From assembly GCF_008923205.2 (NCBI RefSeq), contig NZ_WBMS02000022.1, positions 83,595 through 147,594 of the forward strand: 64,000 bases of DNA. Direction: 5' to 3'. Below the pieces are notes generated by a model. It was not told the DNA's origin, did not search any database, and saw nothing but the letters and a program-made list of their open reading frames with translations. Source of the stretch: Actinomadura physcomitrii. GTDB lineage: Bacteria > Actinomycetota > Actinomycetes > Streptosporangiales > Streptosporangiaceae. Every line of letters starts with the position of its first letter. The stretch's first letter is position 1. Positions 17,349 through 24,964 of this stretch are shown here, one piece after another. Both the position numbers and the translations under genes were made by a program.

Positions 17349-18467
17349 TCATTCCGAGATCATGTCGTTACGGGGCGCGGTCTCCTTTTCGGTGACCCCG
17401 GCCGAGTCGAAGGTGGCGACCTCGTGCAGCACCCGCACCGCGCCCTGGACCAGCGGCAACGCCAGCAGGGCGCCGGTGCCCTCGCCGAGCCGCAGCTCCA
17501 GGTCGACCAGCGGGCGCAGGCCGAGATGATCGACGGCGGCGGAGTGGCCGGGCTCGGCGGAGCGGTGCCCGGCGACGCAGCCGGCGAGGGCGTCGGGGCT
17601 CAGCGCGGCGGCGGCGAGGGCGGCCGATCCGGCGATGACCCCGTCCAGCACGACCGGGACGCGCAGCGCCGCGGCGCCGAGGACGAACCCGGCGATCCCG
17701 GCGTGCTCGAAGCCGCCGACGGCCGCCAGCACGCCGAGGGGGTCGCGGGAGCCGGCGCCGTCCAGGAGGCCGTGCCGGGCGAGGGCCGCCCGGACGACCT
17801 CGACCTTGCGGGCGTGGGTGGCGTCGTCGATGCCGGTGCCGCGGCCGGTGACCCGCTCGGGCGGCAGGCCGGTGAACGCGGCGACCAGCGCGGCGGACGC
17901 GGTGGTGTTGGCGATGCCCATGTCACCGGTGATCAGGCAGCGGGCGCCCTGGGCGGCGAGCTCGCGGGCCACCTCGATGCCGGTCGCGACGGCGCGGCGG
18001 GCCTGGTCCGGGGTCATCGCGGGGCCGGCCGTCATGTCGGCGGTGCCGGGCGCGATCTTGCGGGACAGCAGGCCGGGCGCCGGCTCCAAAGGCGCGGCGA
18101 CGCCGATGTCCACCACGGTGACGCGGGCGCCGACCTGCTTGGCGAACGCGTTGACGACCGCGCCGCCGGCCACGAAGTTCGCGACCATCTGCGCGGTGAC
18201 CTCTTGCGGCCACGGCGTGACGCCCTGTGCGTGGACGCCGTGGTCGGCGGCGAATACGGCGACGGCGGCGGGCTCGGGCAGCGGCGGCGGGCACCGCCCG
18301 GCGAGCCCGGCGAGCCGGATCGAGACCTCCTCCAGTACGCCGAGCGACCCCGGCGGCTTGGTCAGGCGGCCCTGCAGGTCGCGGGCCTCGCCCATCGCGG
18401 CCTGGTCGGGCGGCGCGACGGCGGCCAGCGTCTCCTCGATCATGCGGCCCGCTTCGTTGTCCGGCAC
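17349..18467 (-). CDS. cobT: Nicotinate-nucleotide:dimethylbenzimidazole phosphoribosyltransferase (CobT)
   Basis: A 372-residue enzyme that makes alpha-ribazole phosphate, the lower-ligand nucleotide of cobalamin. Diagnostic motifs are present: LTKPPGSLG near the N-terminus, the GDMGIANTTASAAL loop and GRGTGIDD. The catalytic Glu region is near the C-terminus (LGEGTGA). An ATG at 18494 would add nine residues and overlap cobC; I chose GTG 18467 because GAGGGAG precedes it by six bases. Ten bases separate it from the cobC stop, so it is in the same operon. Confidence 0.94.
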   Translation of the reverse strand: MPDNEAGRMIEETLAAVAPPDQAAMGEARDLQGRLTKPPGSLGVLEEVSIRLAGLAGRCPPPLPEPAAVAVFAADHGVHAQGVTPWPQEVTAQMVANFVAGGAVVNAFAKQVGARVTVVDIGVAAPLEPAPGLLSRKIAPGTADMTAGPAMTPDQARRAVATGIEVARELAAQGARCLITGDMGIANTTASAALVAAFTGLPPERVTGRGTGIDDATHARKVEVVRAALARHGLLDGAGSRDPLGVLAAVGGFEHAGIAGFVLGAAALRVPVVLDGVIAGSAALAAAALSPDALAGCVAGHRSAEPGHSAAVDHLGLRPLVDLELRLGEGTGALLALPLVQGAVRVLHEVATFDSAGVTEKETAPRNDMISE

Positions 18468-18477
18468 GTCGTCTCCC

Positions 18478-19536
18478 TCAGATTCCCAGCTCACCGAGCA
18501 CCTCCAGCAGGGCGTCGTTGGACGGGCGGTCGCGCACGGCGATGCGCAGCCAGTCGGTGCCGAGGCCGGGGAAGGTGTCCCCGCGCCTGACCGCGTAGCC
18601 GCGCTGCCGCAGCAGTGCCCGGATGCCGAGCGCGTCCGGCACGCACAGGCACAGGAACGACGCGCGGGCCTCGGGCACCACGTACAGGCCCCGGGCGGTC
18701 AGCTCGCCGGCCAGCCGGTCGCGTTCGGCGGCGAGGTCGAGGGCCCAGGCCGTAGCCTCGGCGACCGCGTCCGGCGCGCAGCACGCCTCGATCGCCACCA
18801 GCGCGGGCGTGGACACCGCCCACAGCGGCTGCGCTGCCGCCAGCCGGCTCACCAGGTACGGGTCGGCGAGCAGGTACCCGGCGCGCAGCCCGGCGAGGCC
18901 CCAGGTCTTGGTCAGCGACCGGATCACCACGATCCCGGCGGGCAGCCGGGACGCGAGGGTCTCCGGCTCGCCCGGGACGCAGTCCATGAACGCCTCGTCC
19001 ACCACGACCGTCCGGCCGGGCCGGGACAGCGCGGTGATCGCGGCGGCCGGGTGCAGCACCGAGGTCGGGTTGGTCGGGTTGCCGATCACGACGAGGTCGG
19101 CGTCGTCCGGCACGACGGCCGGGTCGAGGGTGAAGTCCTTGGCGAGGACGGCCCGCTCCACCGCGTGCCCGGCGGACCGCAGGGCCGCCTCCGGCTCGGT
19201 GAACTGCGGATGCACCACGACCGCCTTGCGGGGCTTCAGGACGCGCGCCAGCAGCACGAACGCCTCGGCGGCGCCGGCGGTGAGCAGCACCTCCTCGGCG
19301 GCGCGGCCGTGCCGCCGCGCGACGGCCCGCCGGGCCGGCCGCGGGTCGGGGTAGCAGGCCAGGTCGGCGACCGACGCGCGGAGCCGGTCGGCGAGCCAGG
19401 CGGGCGGCGTGCCGGTGCGCACGTTGACGGCGAAGTCGGCGAGCCCGTCGCCGACCTCGGCGTCCCCGTGGTGGCGCAGGTCGACCTCGCCGGCGTCGTC
19501 GGCGGGGCCGGCGGCCACCGGCCGGTGCCCGATCAC
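18478..19536 (-). CDS. cobC: Threonine-phosphate decarboxylase / histidinol-phosphate-like aminotransferase (CobC)
   Basis: A 352-residue fold-type I PLP enzyme. The PLP lysine lies in SLTKTWGLAGLRAGY, and VVIGNPTNPTSVLHP and VVDEAFMD carry the cofactor-binding Asn and Asp. In cobalamin operons this family makes (R)-1-amino-2-propanol phosphate for the nucleotide loop. The GTG start overlaps the TGA of cobH by four bases (GTGA at 19533-19536). A histidinol-phosphate aminotransferase role is the alternative from fold alone, but the operon position argues against it. Confidence 0.88.
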   Translation of the reverse strand: MIGHRPVAAGPADDAGEVDLRHHGDAEVGDGLADFAVNVRTGTPPAWLADRLRASVADLACYPDPRPARRAVARRHGRAAEEVLLTAGAAEAFVLLARVLKPRKAVVVHPQFTEPEAALRSAGHAVERAVLAKDFTLDPAVVPDDADLVVIGNPTNPTSVLHPAAAITALSRPGRTVVVDEAFMDCVPGEPETLASRLPAGIVVIRSLTKTWGLAGLRAGYLLADPYLVSRLAAAQPLWAVSTPALVAIEACCAPDAVAEATAWALDLAAERDRLAGELTARGLYVVPEARASFLCLCVPDALGIRALLRQRGYAVRRGDTFPGLGTDWLRIAVRDRPSNDALLEVLGELGI

Positions 19537-20171
19537 GGCGCGCCCTGCCGGAAGGAGGACCCGCCCTGCCCGAAGGGCTGCGGAGTCTGCTCGAAGTACA
19601 GCAGCGCGTTGACGGCCGCGGCGGCGACCGCCGGGCCGCCCTTCTCCGAGACGTTGCTGAGCTGCGGCAGCCCGCTGGCCCGCAGCGCCTCCTTGGCCTC
19701 GGCGGCGCCGACGAACCCGACGGGCGTGCCGACGACCAGCGCGGGCCGGACCCGGCGCGCGATGATCTCGAAGATCGCCTCGGGCGCGGAGCCGACCACC
19801 CAGACCGCGCCCGGCCCGACCTCGGAGTAGGCGATGCGGACCGCGGCGGCCGGGCGGGTGATGCCGGCGGCGCGCGCCATCCGCGCGGCCGCGGGGTCGT
19901 CGGCGTGGCAGGCCGTCTCGCGGGCGGTGATCCCAGCGGCGGTCATGTGCTCGTCGGTGACGATCGGGGCGCCCGAGCGCAGCGCCGACCAGCCCTGGAC
20001 GAGGAAGTCCTCGCTGGTGACCAGGTCCACCGCGTACTCCAGGTCGGCGGTGGCGTGGATCACCCGCTCGGCGACGGCCCGCCACAGCGGCGGCATCGGG
20101 GACAGGTCGACCCGGGAGCGCAGGATCTCATAGGACCGGACCTCGATCGGGTGGGGCTGGCGTACGGTCAC
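19533..20171 (-). CDS. cobH: Precorrin-8X methylmutase (CobH/CbiC)
   Basis: A 212-residue protein catalysing the C11-to-C12 methyl shift that converts precorrin-8X to hydrogenobyrinate. Family features include the N-terminal PHPIEVRSYEI, the catalytic-His region RVIHATADLEY, and VGTPVGFVGAAEAKEAL with NVSEKGG near the C-terminus. An upstream GTG at 20246 would add 25 low-complexity residues; I preferred GTG 20171 because a strong GGAGG lies four bases ahead and the resulting length fits the family. Confidence 0.93.
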   Translation of the reverse strand: MTVRQPHPIEVRSYEILRSRVDLSPMPPLWRAVAERVIHATADLEYAVDLVTSEDFLVQGWSALRSGAPIVTDEHMTAAGITARETACHADDPAAARMARAAGITRPAAAVRIAYSEVGPGAVWVVGSAPEAIFEIIARRVRPALVVGTPVGFVGAAEAKEALRASGLPQLSNVSEKGGPAVAAAAVNALLYFEQTPQPFGQGGSSFRQGAP

Positions 20172-20246
20172 TGCGCCTCCGGATTGAGCACGGTCGGGTG
20201 GGTCACGGTCGGTCCTCGCGGTCGCCGGGGGTTCGTCGTCGGGCAC

Positions 20247-20708
20247 CTAGGGTTTCACGGGTCGCCGGTCGCCATGACCCGCCTTCGCCGGGTTCGCGGG
20301 CTTCGCCGGGATCATCGGGTTCGCCGGGACGATCCGGGCCACCGCCGCCGTGGCGCGCGCCGTCGCGCGCTTCTCCACGACGAGGCGGGCGTCGCCGCCG
20401 AGCGCGCGGGCCCCGTGCAGGGCCGCCGCCTCGGCCACGCTCGCCGTCCCGGTCCGGGCCCGTACGCCCTCCGCCGGGTTCGGCACCGCCACCTGCGCCA
20501 GCACGCCCACAGGGTAGGCGACGAGGTGAAATCCGAGAATTCGGGCGGCGTCGCGGACACCGCCCGTGCCCGCGCGCGCTTCGGCGGTCGCCACGCACGC
20601 GACGTCCTCGCCGCGCAGGTCGTCGCGGTCCAGCACGGCGGCGATCAGGTCGCCGATCTCCCGCGCGTCCGCCCGGCTGGACGCGCCCACGCCGATCACC
20701 AGGGTCAT
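20247..20708 (-). CDS. CbiG/CobE C-terminal domain protein
   Basis: A 153-residue protein. The first 115 residues match the cobalamin-biosynthesis CbiG C-domain (also the stand-alone CobE): MTLVIGVGASSRA, later LGFHLVAYPVGVLAQV and GTASVAEAAAL. The family takes part in opening ring D and loss of the C20 carbon as acetaldehyde, in concert with CobJ/CbiH. The tail is a run of PANP/PAKP repeats of unknown purpose. ATG overlaps the cobL TGA (ATGA). The N-terminal CbiG domain is absent, as in aerobic-type CobE. Confidence 0.82.
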   Translation of the reverse strand: MTLVIGVGASSRADAREIGDLIAAVLDRDDLRGEDVACVATAEARAGTGGVRDAARILGFHLVAYPVGVLAQVAVPNPAEGVRARTGTASVAEAAALHGARALGGDARLVVEKRATARATAAVARIVPANPMIPAKPANPAKAGHGDRRPVKP

Positions 20709-21703
20709 AGGACCGAGCGTCCGGGCGGGGGCGGGAGGGTCTCGATGCCCCTGATCCGCTTCGCGGCCGGCGGTTCGGGGACGGGCGCGGGGCGTTCGGC
20801 CCAGAGGAGCGTGATCGGGGACGGCGGTTCCGGGGGGCCGGTGAGCGGGGTCGTCTGGACGGTCGTGGCGCGGGCGGTAAACCCGTGACCTGCGAGGACG
20901 TCGATGAGCGCGGGGGCGGCGCCGACCGGTGCCGTGGCGGCGAGACGGCGCAGGGCATGCGCGGCGCACGTGGCGAGCGCCTCCGGGGACGCGTCCGCCA
21001 GGAAGACGGCGTCGGGTACGGGCAGGTGATCGACGACCGTGCCGATCTCGCCCCGCGACACCGCGACCCGGACGCCGTGCCTGCGGACGTTCTCCCGCAG
21101 CCGGACGCAGACGGAGTCGTCGCGGTCGAGAGCGACGGCCGCCGCGCCGAAGCGCGCGCATTCGATGGCCACCGAGCCGTCACCGGAACCGATGTCCCAC
21201 ACCATGTCCCCTATGCGCGGCCCCAGTTTCGCCAAGGCGAACGCACGCGCCTCCGGTGTGAGAGCCGGTTCTCCAAGGAAGGCCTCCTGAGGCAGTGCCC
21301 AGGCCGGTTCCCTTAGTGCCGGGCCCGCGATCCATGTGGGCGCGTCCTCCGCGCGCCGGTTGTCCAGCACGAGGACCACGTCCGGCTTGTTCCACGGCCG
21401 GGTGGTCGCCTCCGCCGGACGGACGTGGACGACGCGCTCGTCGGGCCCGTCCACGTCCTCGCACACGATGAAGGAGCGCGGCGTCTGCGGGAACAGGGCG
21501 CGTCCCAGTTCGGCGGGCCCCGTGCTCGGGGCCGTCAGGACGGCCACCTTGGGGTGCGCGCGGCAGGCGTTCACCGCGCGCCGGAACTCCGCGGCGGAGA
21601 CGACGAGCGCGTCGTCCCAGGGCACGCCCGCCAGCGCGAAGGCCCGAGCCGCCAGCGCCGTGCCGGAGCGCGGCGCGCCGTCGCGGCCGCTGACCGTGAG
21701 CAC
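20705..21703 (-). CDS. cobL: Precorrin-6Y C5,15-methyltransferase (CobL), shortened CbiE half
   Basis: A 332-residue protein whose second half is a complete CbiT-type methyltransferase/decarboxylase (GDMVWDIGSGDGSVAIE, SAM-binding). The first half is only the later part of CbiE: it begins VLTVSGRDG and runs quickly into VPWDDALVVSAAEFRRAV and IVCEDVDGPDERV, which lie past the middle of normal CbiE. About 80-100 residues, including the usual HG.GDP-type early segment, appear to be missing, so C5 methylation may need another protein. The GTG start follows the TAG of the upstream gene by two bases. Confidence 0.8.
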   Translation of the reverse strand: MLTVSGRDGAPRSGTALAARAFALAGVPWDDALVVSAAEFRRAVNACRAHPKVAVLTAPSTGPAELGRALFPQTPRSFIVCEDVDGPDERVVHVRPAEATTRPWNKPDVVLVLDNRRAEDAPTWIAGPALREPAWALPQEAFLGEPALTPEARAFALAKLGPRIGDMVWDIGSGDGSVAIECARFGAAAVALDRDDSVCVRLRENVRRHGVRVAVSRGEIGTVVDHLPVPDAVFLADASPEALATCAAHALRRLAATAPVGAAPALIDVLAGHGFTARATTVQTTPLTGPPEPPSPITLLWAERPAPVPEPPAAKRIRGIETLPPPPGRSVL

Positions 21704-21705
21704 GG

Positions 21706-22206
21706 CTACCGCGCCATCCGCCCGAACATCCCCACCATGCGCTCTCCCTTCGCGTCGACCAGCACGACCTGCGCCGCCACCGGGCTCTCGGCCGCGCCCG
21801 CCGCCTCGGCGGCGAGGCGTTCCAGCTCGCCGGCGGTCCGCCGGCACAGTTCCCGCCCGCACGGGCCGAGCCGTCCGGCGGCCTCCCACAGCTCGTAGGC
21901 GCGCTGCGGCGTCCCGGCGGCCTCGACGCCGGCCGCCAGCGCCGACCCGCCGTCCATGTCCGCGGTGATCGCGGCGAGCGCGGGGACGCCGCCCGCGATC
22001 GCGGCCTGCTCGTCCACCCCGGACACCAGCACGACCTGCGCGAGCCCTTCCGCGACCGCGCCGCGCAGCGCGTCGAGGCCGATGGGGGCGAAGCAGTCGT
22101 CCGGCAGGTCCGGCAGCATGCGGCGGGCGGCGTCCGCCGTGTCCGCGCCGTGCATCACCAGCGTCCGCCGTACCGCCGGTGCCTCCGTCGCCTGTGTCCC
22201 GGTCAT
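21706..22206 (-). CDS. Unknown protein inside the cobalamin operon
   Basis: A 166-residue cytoplasmic protein I do not recognise. It starts at ATG 22206 with AAAGGA six bases upstream. It has a C-G-R-E-L-C segment in the middle and ends with VVLVDAKGERMVGMFGRMAR; no membrane helix or nucleotide-binding motif is evident. Position is suggestive: directly upstream of a cobL whose first domain is shortened, and downstream of cobB. Codon use is the same as its neighbours, so there is no sign of recent transfer. It could be an operon-specific accessory or a divergent tetrapyrrole enzyme. Confidence 0.6.
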   Translation of the reverse strand: MTGTQATEAPAVRRTLVMHGADTADAARRMLPDLPDDCFAPIGLDALRGAVAEGLAQVVLVSGVDEQAAIAGGVPALAAITADMDGGSALAAGVEAAGTPQRAYELWEAAGRLGPCGRELCRRTAGELERLAAEAAGAAESPVAAQVVLVDAKGERMVGMFGRMAR

Positions 22207-22303
22207 GCCCGTCCTTTCCCGTCATGGGCGCTGTCGTGGGCGTCGAGCCTCCAGGAGGCCGCGCCCGGCCCGGAGCGCGGCGCGCCGCGCGCCCCTGGAT
22301 CGA

Positions 22304-22879
22304 TCAGCATTCCGGGCCGTCCTGCCGGAGATCGGGGGCGATGCGGCTGAAGACGAACATGTCCCGGTTGACGCCGTCGGCGTCGCGTTCCGCGCCCCGC
22401 GCAACGCCTTCGCGCACGTAGCCGGCCTTCTCCGCGACCCGGATCGAGGCGTGGTTGGTGGTCAGGGCGCGCAGTTCGACGCGGAACAGCCCGCAGTCGC
22501 GCAGCGCCCAGTTCGAGACGATGGTGAGGGCCTCGGTCGCGTACCCGCGCCCGCGCGCGCTTGACCGCACCCCGTATCCGACCTCGCAGGTCAGCTGCGC
22601 CCAGTCGACCTTGAACAGGCCGATGGTGCCGACGAGGCCGCCGGTGTCGCGGTCGGTCATCGCCAGATGGATGCCGAGGCCGAAGCGGTGCACCTTGTGG
22701 ACGCCCTCGCGCAGGAACCAGGCGAGCGGCTCGGCCTCCAGCGCGTCCGGGAAGTTCGGCGGGAGGAAGTCCTCGCCCGCGCGGATCACCTCGATCAGGT
22801 CGGGCGCGTCGTCGAGCCCGAACGGGCGCAGGACGAGGCGCCCGGCCTCCAGGCGCACGCTCCCGGTGAAGACGTCCAC
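22304..22879 (-). CDS. GNAT acetyltransferase, RimJ/RimL-like
   Basis: A 191-residue N-acetyltransferase with the GNAT acetyl-CoA loop RSSARGRGYATEAL and the following segment LRDCGLFRVELRALTTNHAS typical of the RimJ/RimL group, which acetylates N-termini or small amines. It starts at GTG 22879 behind GGGGAGGGGAG, 25 bases after the cobB stop, so it is inside the cobalamin operon. A role in B12 synthesis is not known for this family; it may simply be carried along. Confidence 0.82.
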   Translation of the reverse strand: MDVFTGSVRLEAGRLVLRPFGLDDAPDLIEVIRAGEDFLPPNFPDALEAEPLAWFLREGVHKVHRFGLGIHLAMTDRDTGGLVGTIGLFKVDWAQLTCEVGYGVRSSARGRGYATEALTIVSNWALRDCGLFRVELRALTTNHASIRVAEKAGYVREGVARGAERDADGVNRDMFVFSRIAPDLRQDGPEC

Positions 22880-22904
22880 ACCGCTCCCCTCCCCGCCCGT
22901 ACCG

Positions 22905-24272
22905 TCACAGGCAGGCCGCGACCATCCGGCTGGCGAACCACGGCGATCCGGCCCAGTGCAGGTGGAGGTAGGACGCGACGCAGTCGCCCCGCACGAAGCC
23001 CACCGGGCCGGACGCGGACCACTGCCAGGCGGCGGTCTCCCCGCGGTCGGGGACCGTCACCGTGCGGTGGAACTCGTGCCCGTGCACCCGTTCGCCCGCG
23101 CGCGCGACGACCGAGTCGGCCACCGCCACCGCGGCACGATAACCCAGCGCCAGCCGCGGGGCCATGGCCGCTTTGGCGCCATTCAGCACACCGCACATGG
23201 GCGCGCCGTCGAGTTCCTCCGCGAGGTACAGGAGCCCGGCGCACTCGGCGTACACGGGCCGGGACGCCTCCGCGAACGCCGCAAGTTCCTGGCGCAGCGG
23301 CTCGTTGGACGACAGCTGCGCCGCGTACACCTCGGGGAACCCTCCCCCGACGACGACTCCGCGCGTCCCTTCCGGCAGGCCCTCGTCCTGCAGCGGATCG
23401 AACCGGACGACCTCCGCGCCCGCCGCTTCGAGCAGTTCCTCGTTCTCCGCATAGCCGAACGTGAAAGCGGGACCGCCCGCCACAGCGATCCGGGGCCGTC
23501 CTGGATGCTTCTCCGGTACGGCCTCGGACGGGTCCCACGGCACGGCGTCCAGCTTCGGCGCCTGCCGGGCCAGCGCGAGCACGGCGTCGAGGTCGCACGA
23601 CGCCGCGACCAGTTCGCCCAGCCGCCGGACGGTGTCCACAGCCTCCGCGTTGCGCTCGGCGGCGGGGATCAGCCCGAGGTGCCGGGACGGCGTCGCGGCG
23701 TCGTCGGCGCGGCGCAGCGCGCCCAGAACGGGCAGCCCGAGGTCCTCGACGGCCTCGCGGCACATGCGCTCGTGGCCGTCGGAACCGAGCCGGTTCAGCA
23801 CGACGCCGCCGACGCGGACCGTCCCGAACGACCGGAACCCATGGACGAGCGCGGCGACGGACCGTCCCGCGGCGGCGGACGCGTCCACCACCAGCACCAC
23901 GGGCGCGTCCAGGAGCGTCGCGACGTGCGCGGTCGAGGCGTAGTCGCCTCCCCCGGCCGAGTCGGACGGTCCGAGCCCGGCGGCGCCGTCGTACAGGCCC
24001 ATCACGCCCTCGACGACCGCTATGTCCGCGCCCTCCGCGCCGTGCAGGAACAGCCGCGCGACCAGGTCCTCGGACGTCAGCCAGGGATCCAGGTTCCGGC
24101 CGGGCCGTCCCGTCGCGAGCGCGTGGTAGCCGGGGTCGATGTAGTCCGGACCCACCTTGTGCGGCGACACCCGCAGGCCGCGCGCCGCGAACGCGGCCAT
24201 CAGCCCGGTCGCCACGGTCGTCTTGCCGCTGCCCGACGAGGGCGCCGCGACGACGAGCCGCGGGACGGTCAC
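22905..24272 (-). CDS. cobB: Cobyrinate a,c-diamide synthase (CobB/CbiA)
   Basis: A 455-residue amidotransferase. The ATP-binding P-loop is SSGSGKTTV at the N-terminus and the class-I-like glutaminase domain has its nucleophile Cys in YAECAGLLYL with a late His (GHEFH). It amidates side chains a and c of (hydrogeno)byrinate. Its GTG start overlaps the cobO stop (GTGA, 24269-24272). Length agrees with the family. Confidence 0.95.
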   Translation of the reverse strand: MTVPRLVVAAPSSGSGKTTVATGLMAAFAARGLRVSPHKVGPDYIDPGYHALATGRPGRNLDPWLTSEDLVARLFLHGAEGADIAVVEGVMGLYDGAAGLGPSDSAGGGDYASTAHVATLLDAPVVLVVDASAAAGRSVAALVHGFRSFGTVRVGGVVLNRLGSDGHERMCREAVEDLGLPVLGALRRADDAATPSRHLGLIPAAERNAEAVDTVRRLGELVAASCDLDAVLALARQAPKLDAVPWDPSEAVPEKHPGRPRIAVAGGPAFTFGYAENEELLEAAGAEVVRFDPLQDEGLPEGTRGVVVGGGFPEVYAAQLSSNEPLRQELAAFAEASRPVYAECAGLLYLAEELDGAPMCGVLNGAKAAMAPRLALGYRAAVAVADSVVARAGERVHGHEFHRTVTVPDRGETAAWQWSASGPVGFVRGDCVASYLHLHWAGSPWFASRMVAACL

Positions 24273-24883
24273 CACTCGATGCCCTTCTGCCCCTTCTGGC
24301 CGCTGTCCATCGGGTGCCGCACCTTGGACATCTCCGTGACCAGGTCGGCCGCCTCGATCAGCCGCGGGTCGGCGTCCCGGCCGGTGATCACCACGTGCTG
24401 GTTGCCGGGACGGTCCGCGAGCGCGGCGACGACGTCGTCGACGTCGACCCAGCCCCACTTCATCGGGTAGGTGAACTCGTCCAGCACGTAGAGGCGGTAC
24501 GTCTCGGCGGCCAGGTCGCGCTTGATCTGCTCCCAGCCCTCGCGGGCGTCGGCCTCGTGGTCGGCCTCGGTGCCGGGCCGCTGGATCCACGACCAGCCCT
24601 CGCCCATCTTGTTCCAGAACACCGGCCCCCCTTCGCCGGTCCGCTCGTGCAGGCGGCCGAGCGCGAGCAGCGCGTTCTCCTCGCCGATCCGCCACTTCGC
24701 CGACTTGACGAACTGGAACACCCCGATCGGCCAGCCCTGGTTCCAGGCCCGCAGCGCGAGCCCGAACGCGGCCGTCGACTTCCCCTTGCCCGGTCCGGTG
24801 TGCACCATCAGCAGCGGCCGGTTGCGGCGCTGCCTGGTGGTGAGCCCGTCGTCCGGCACGTACTCCGGCTTGCCCTGCGGCAT
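24269..24883 (-). CDS. cobO: Cob(I)yrinic acid a,c-diamide adenosyltransferase (CobO/BtuR)
   Basis: A 204-residue enzyme transferring the adenosyl group of ATP to Co(I). The P-loop is HTGPGKGKSTAAFG, and the central YVLDEFTYPMKWGWVD and VVITGRDADPRLIEAADLVTEM are family hallmarks. I chose ATG 24883 (MPQGKPEYVPDD); an ATG at 24904 adds seven residues but has a poorer ribosome site. Overlaps cobB by four bases. Confidence 0.95.
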   Translation of the reverse strand: MPQGKPEYVPDDGLTTRQRRNRPLLMVHTGPGKGKSTAAFGLALRAWNQGWPIGVFQFVKSAKWRIGEENALLALGRLHERTGEGGPVFWNKMGEGWSWIQRPGTEADHEADAREGWEQIKRDLAAETYRLYVLDEFTYPMKWGWVDVDDVVAALADRPGNQHVVITGRDADPRLIEAADLVTEMSKVRHPMDSGQKGQKGIEW

Positions 24884-24964
24884 CTCAGCCCCTGCTTCCT
24901 GCATCTGTGGCGGATTCCCCGGCGGTCACGCGGATGCCCCGGCGGTCACGCGGATGCCCGGCGC

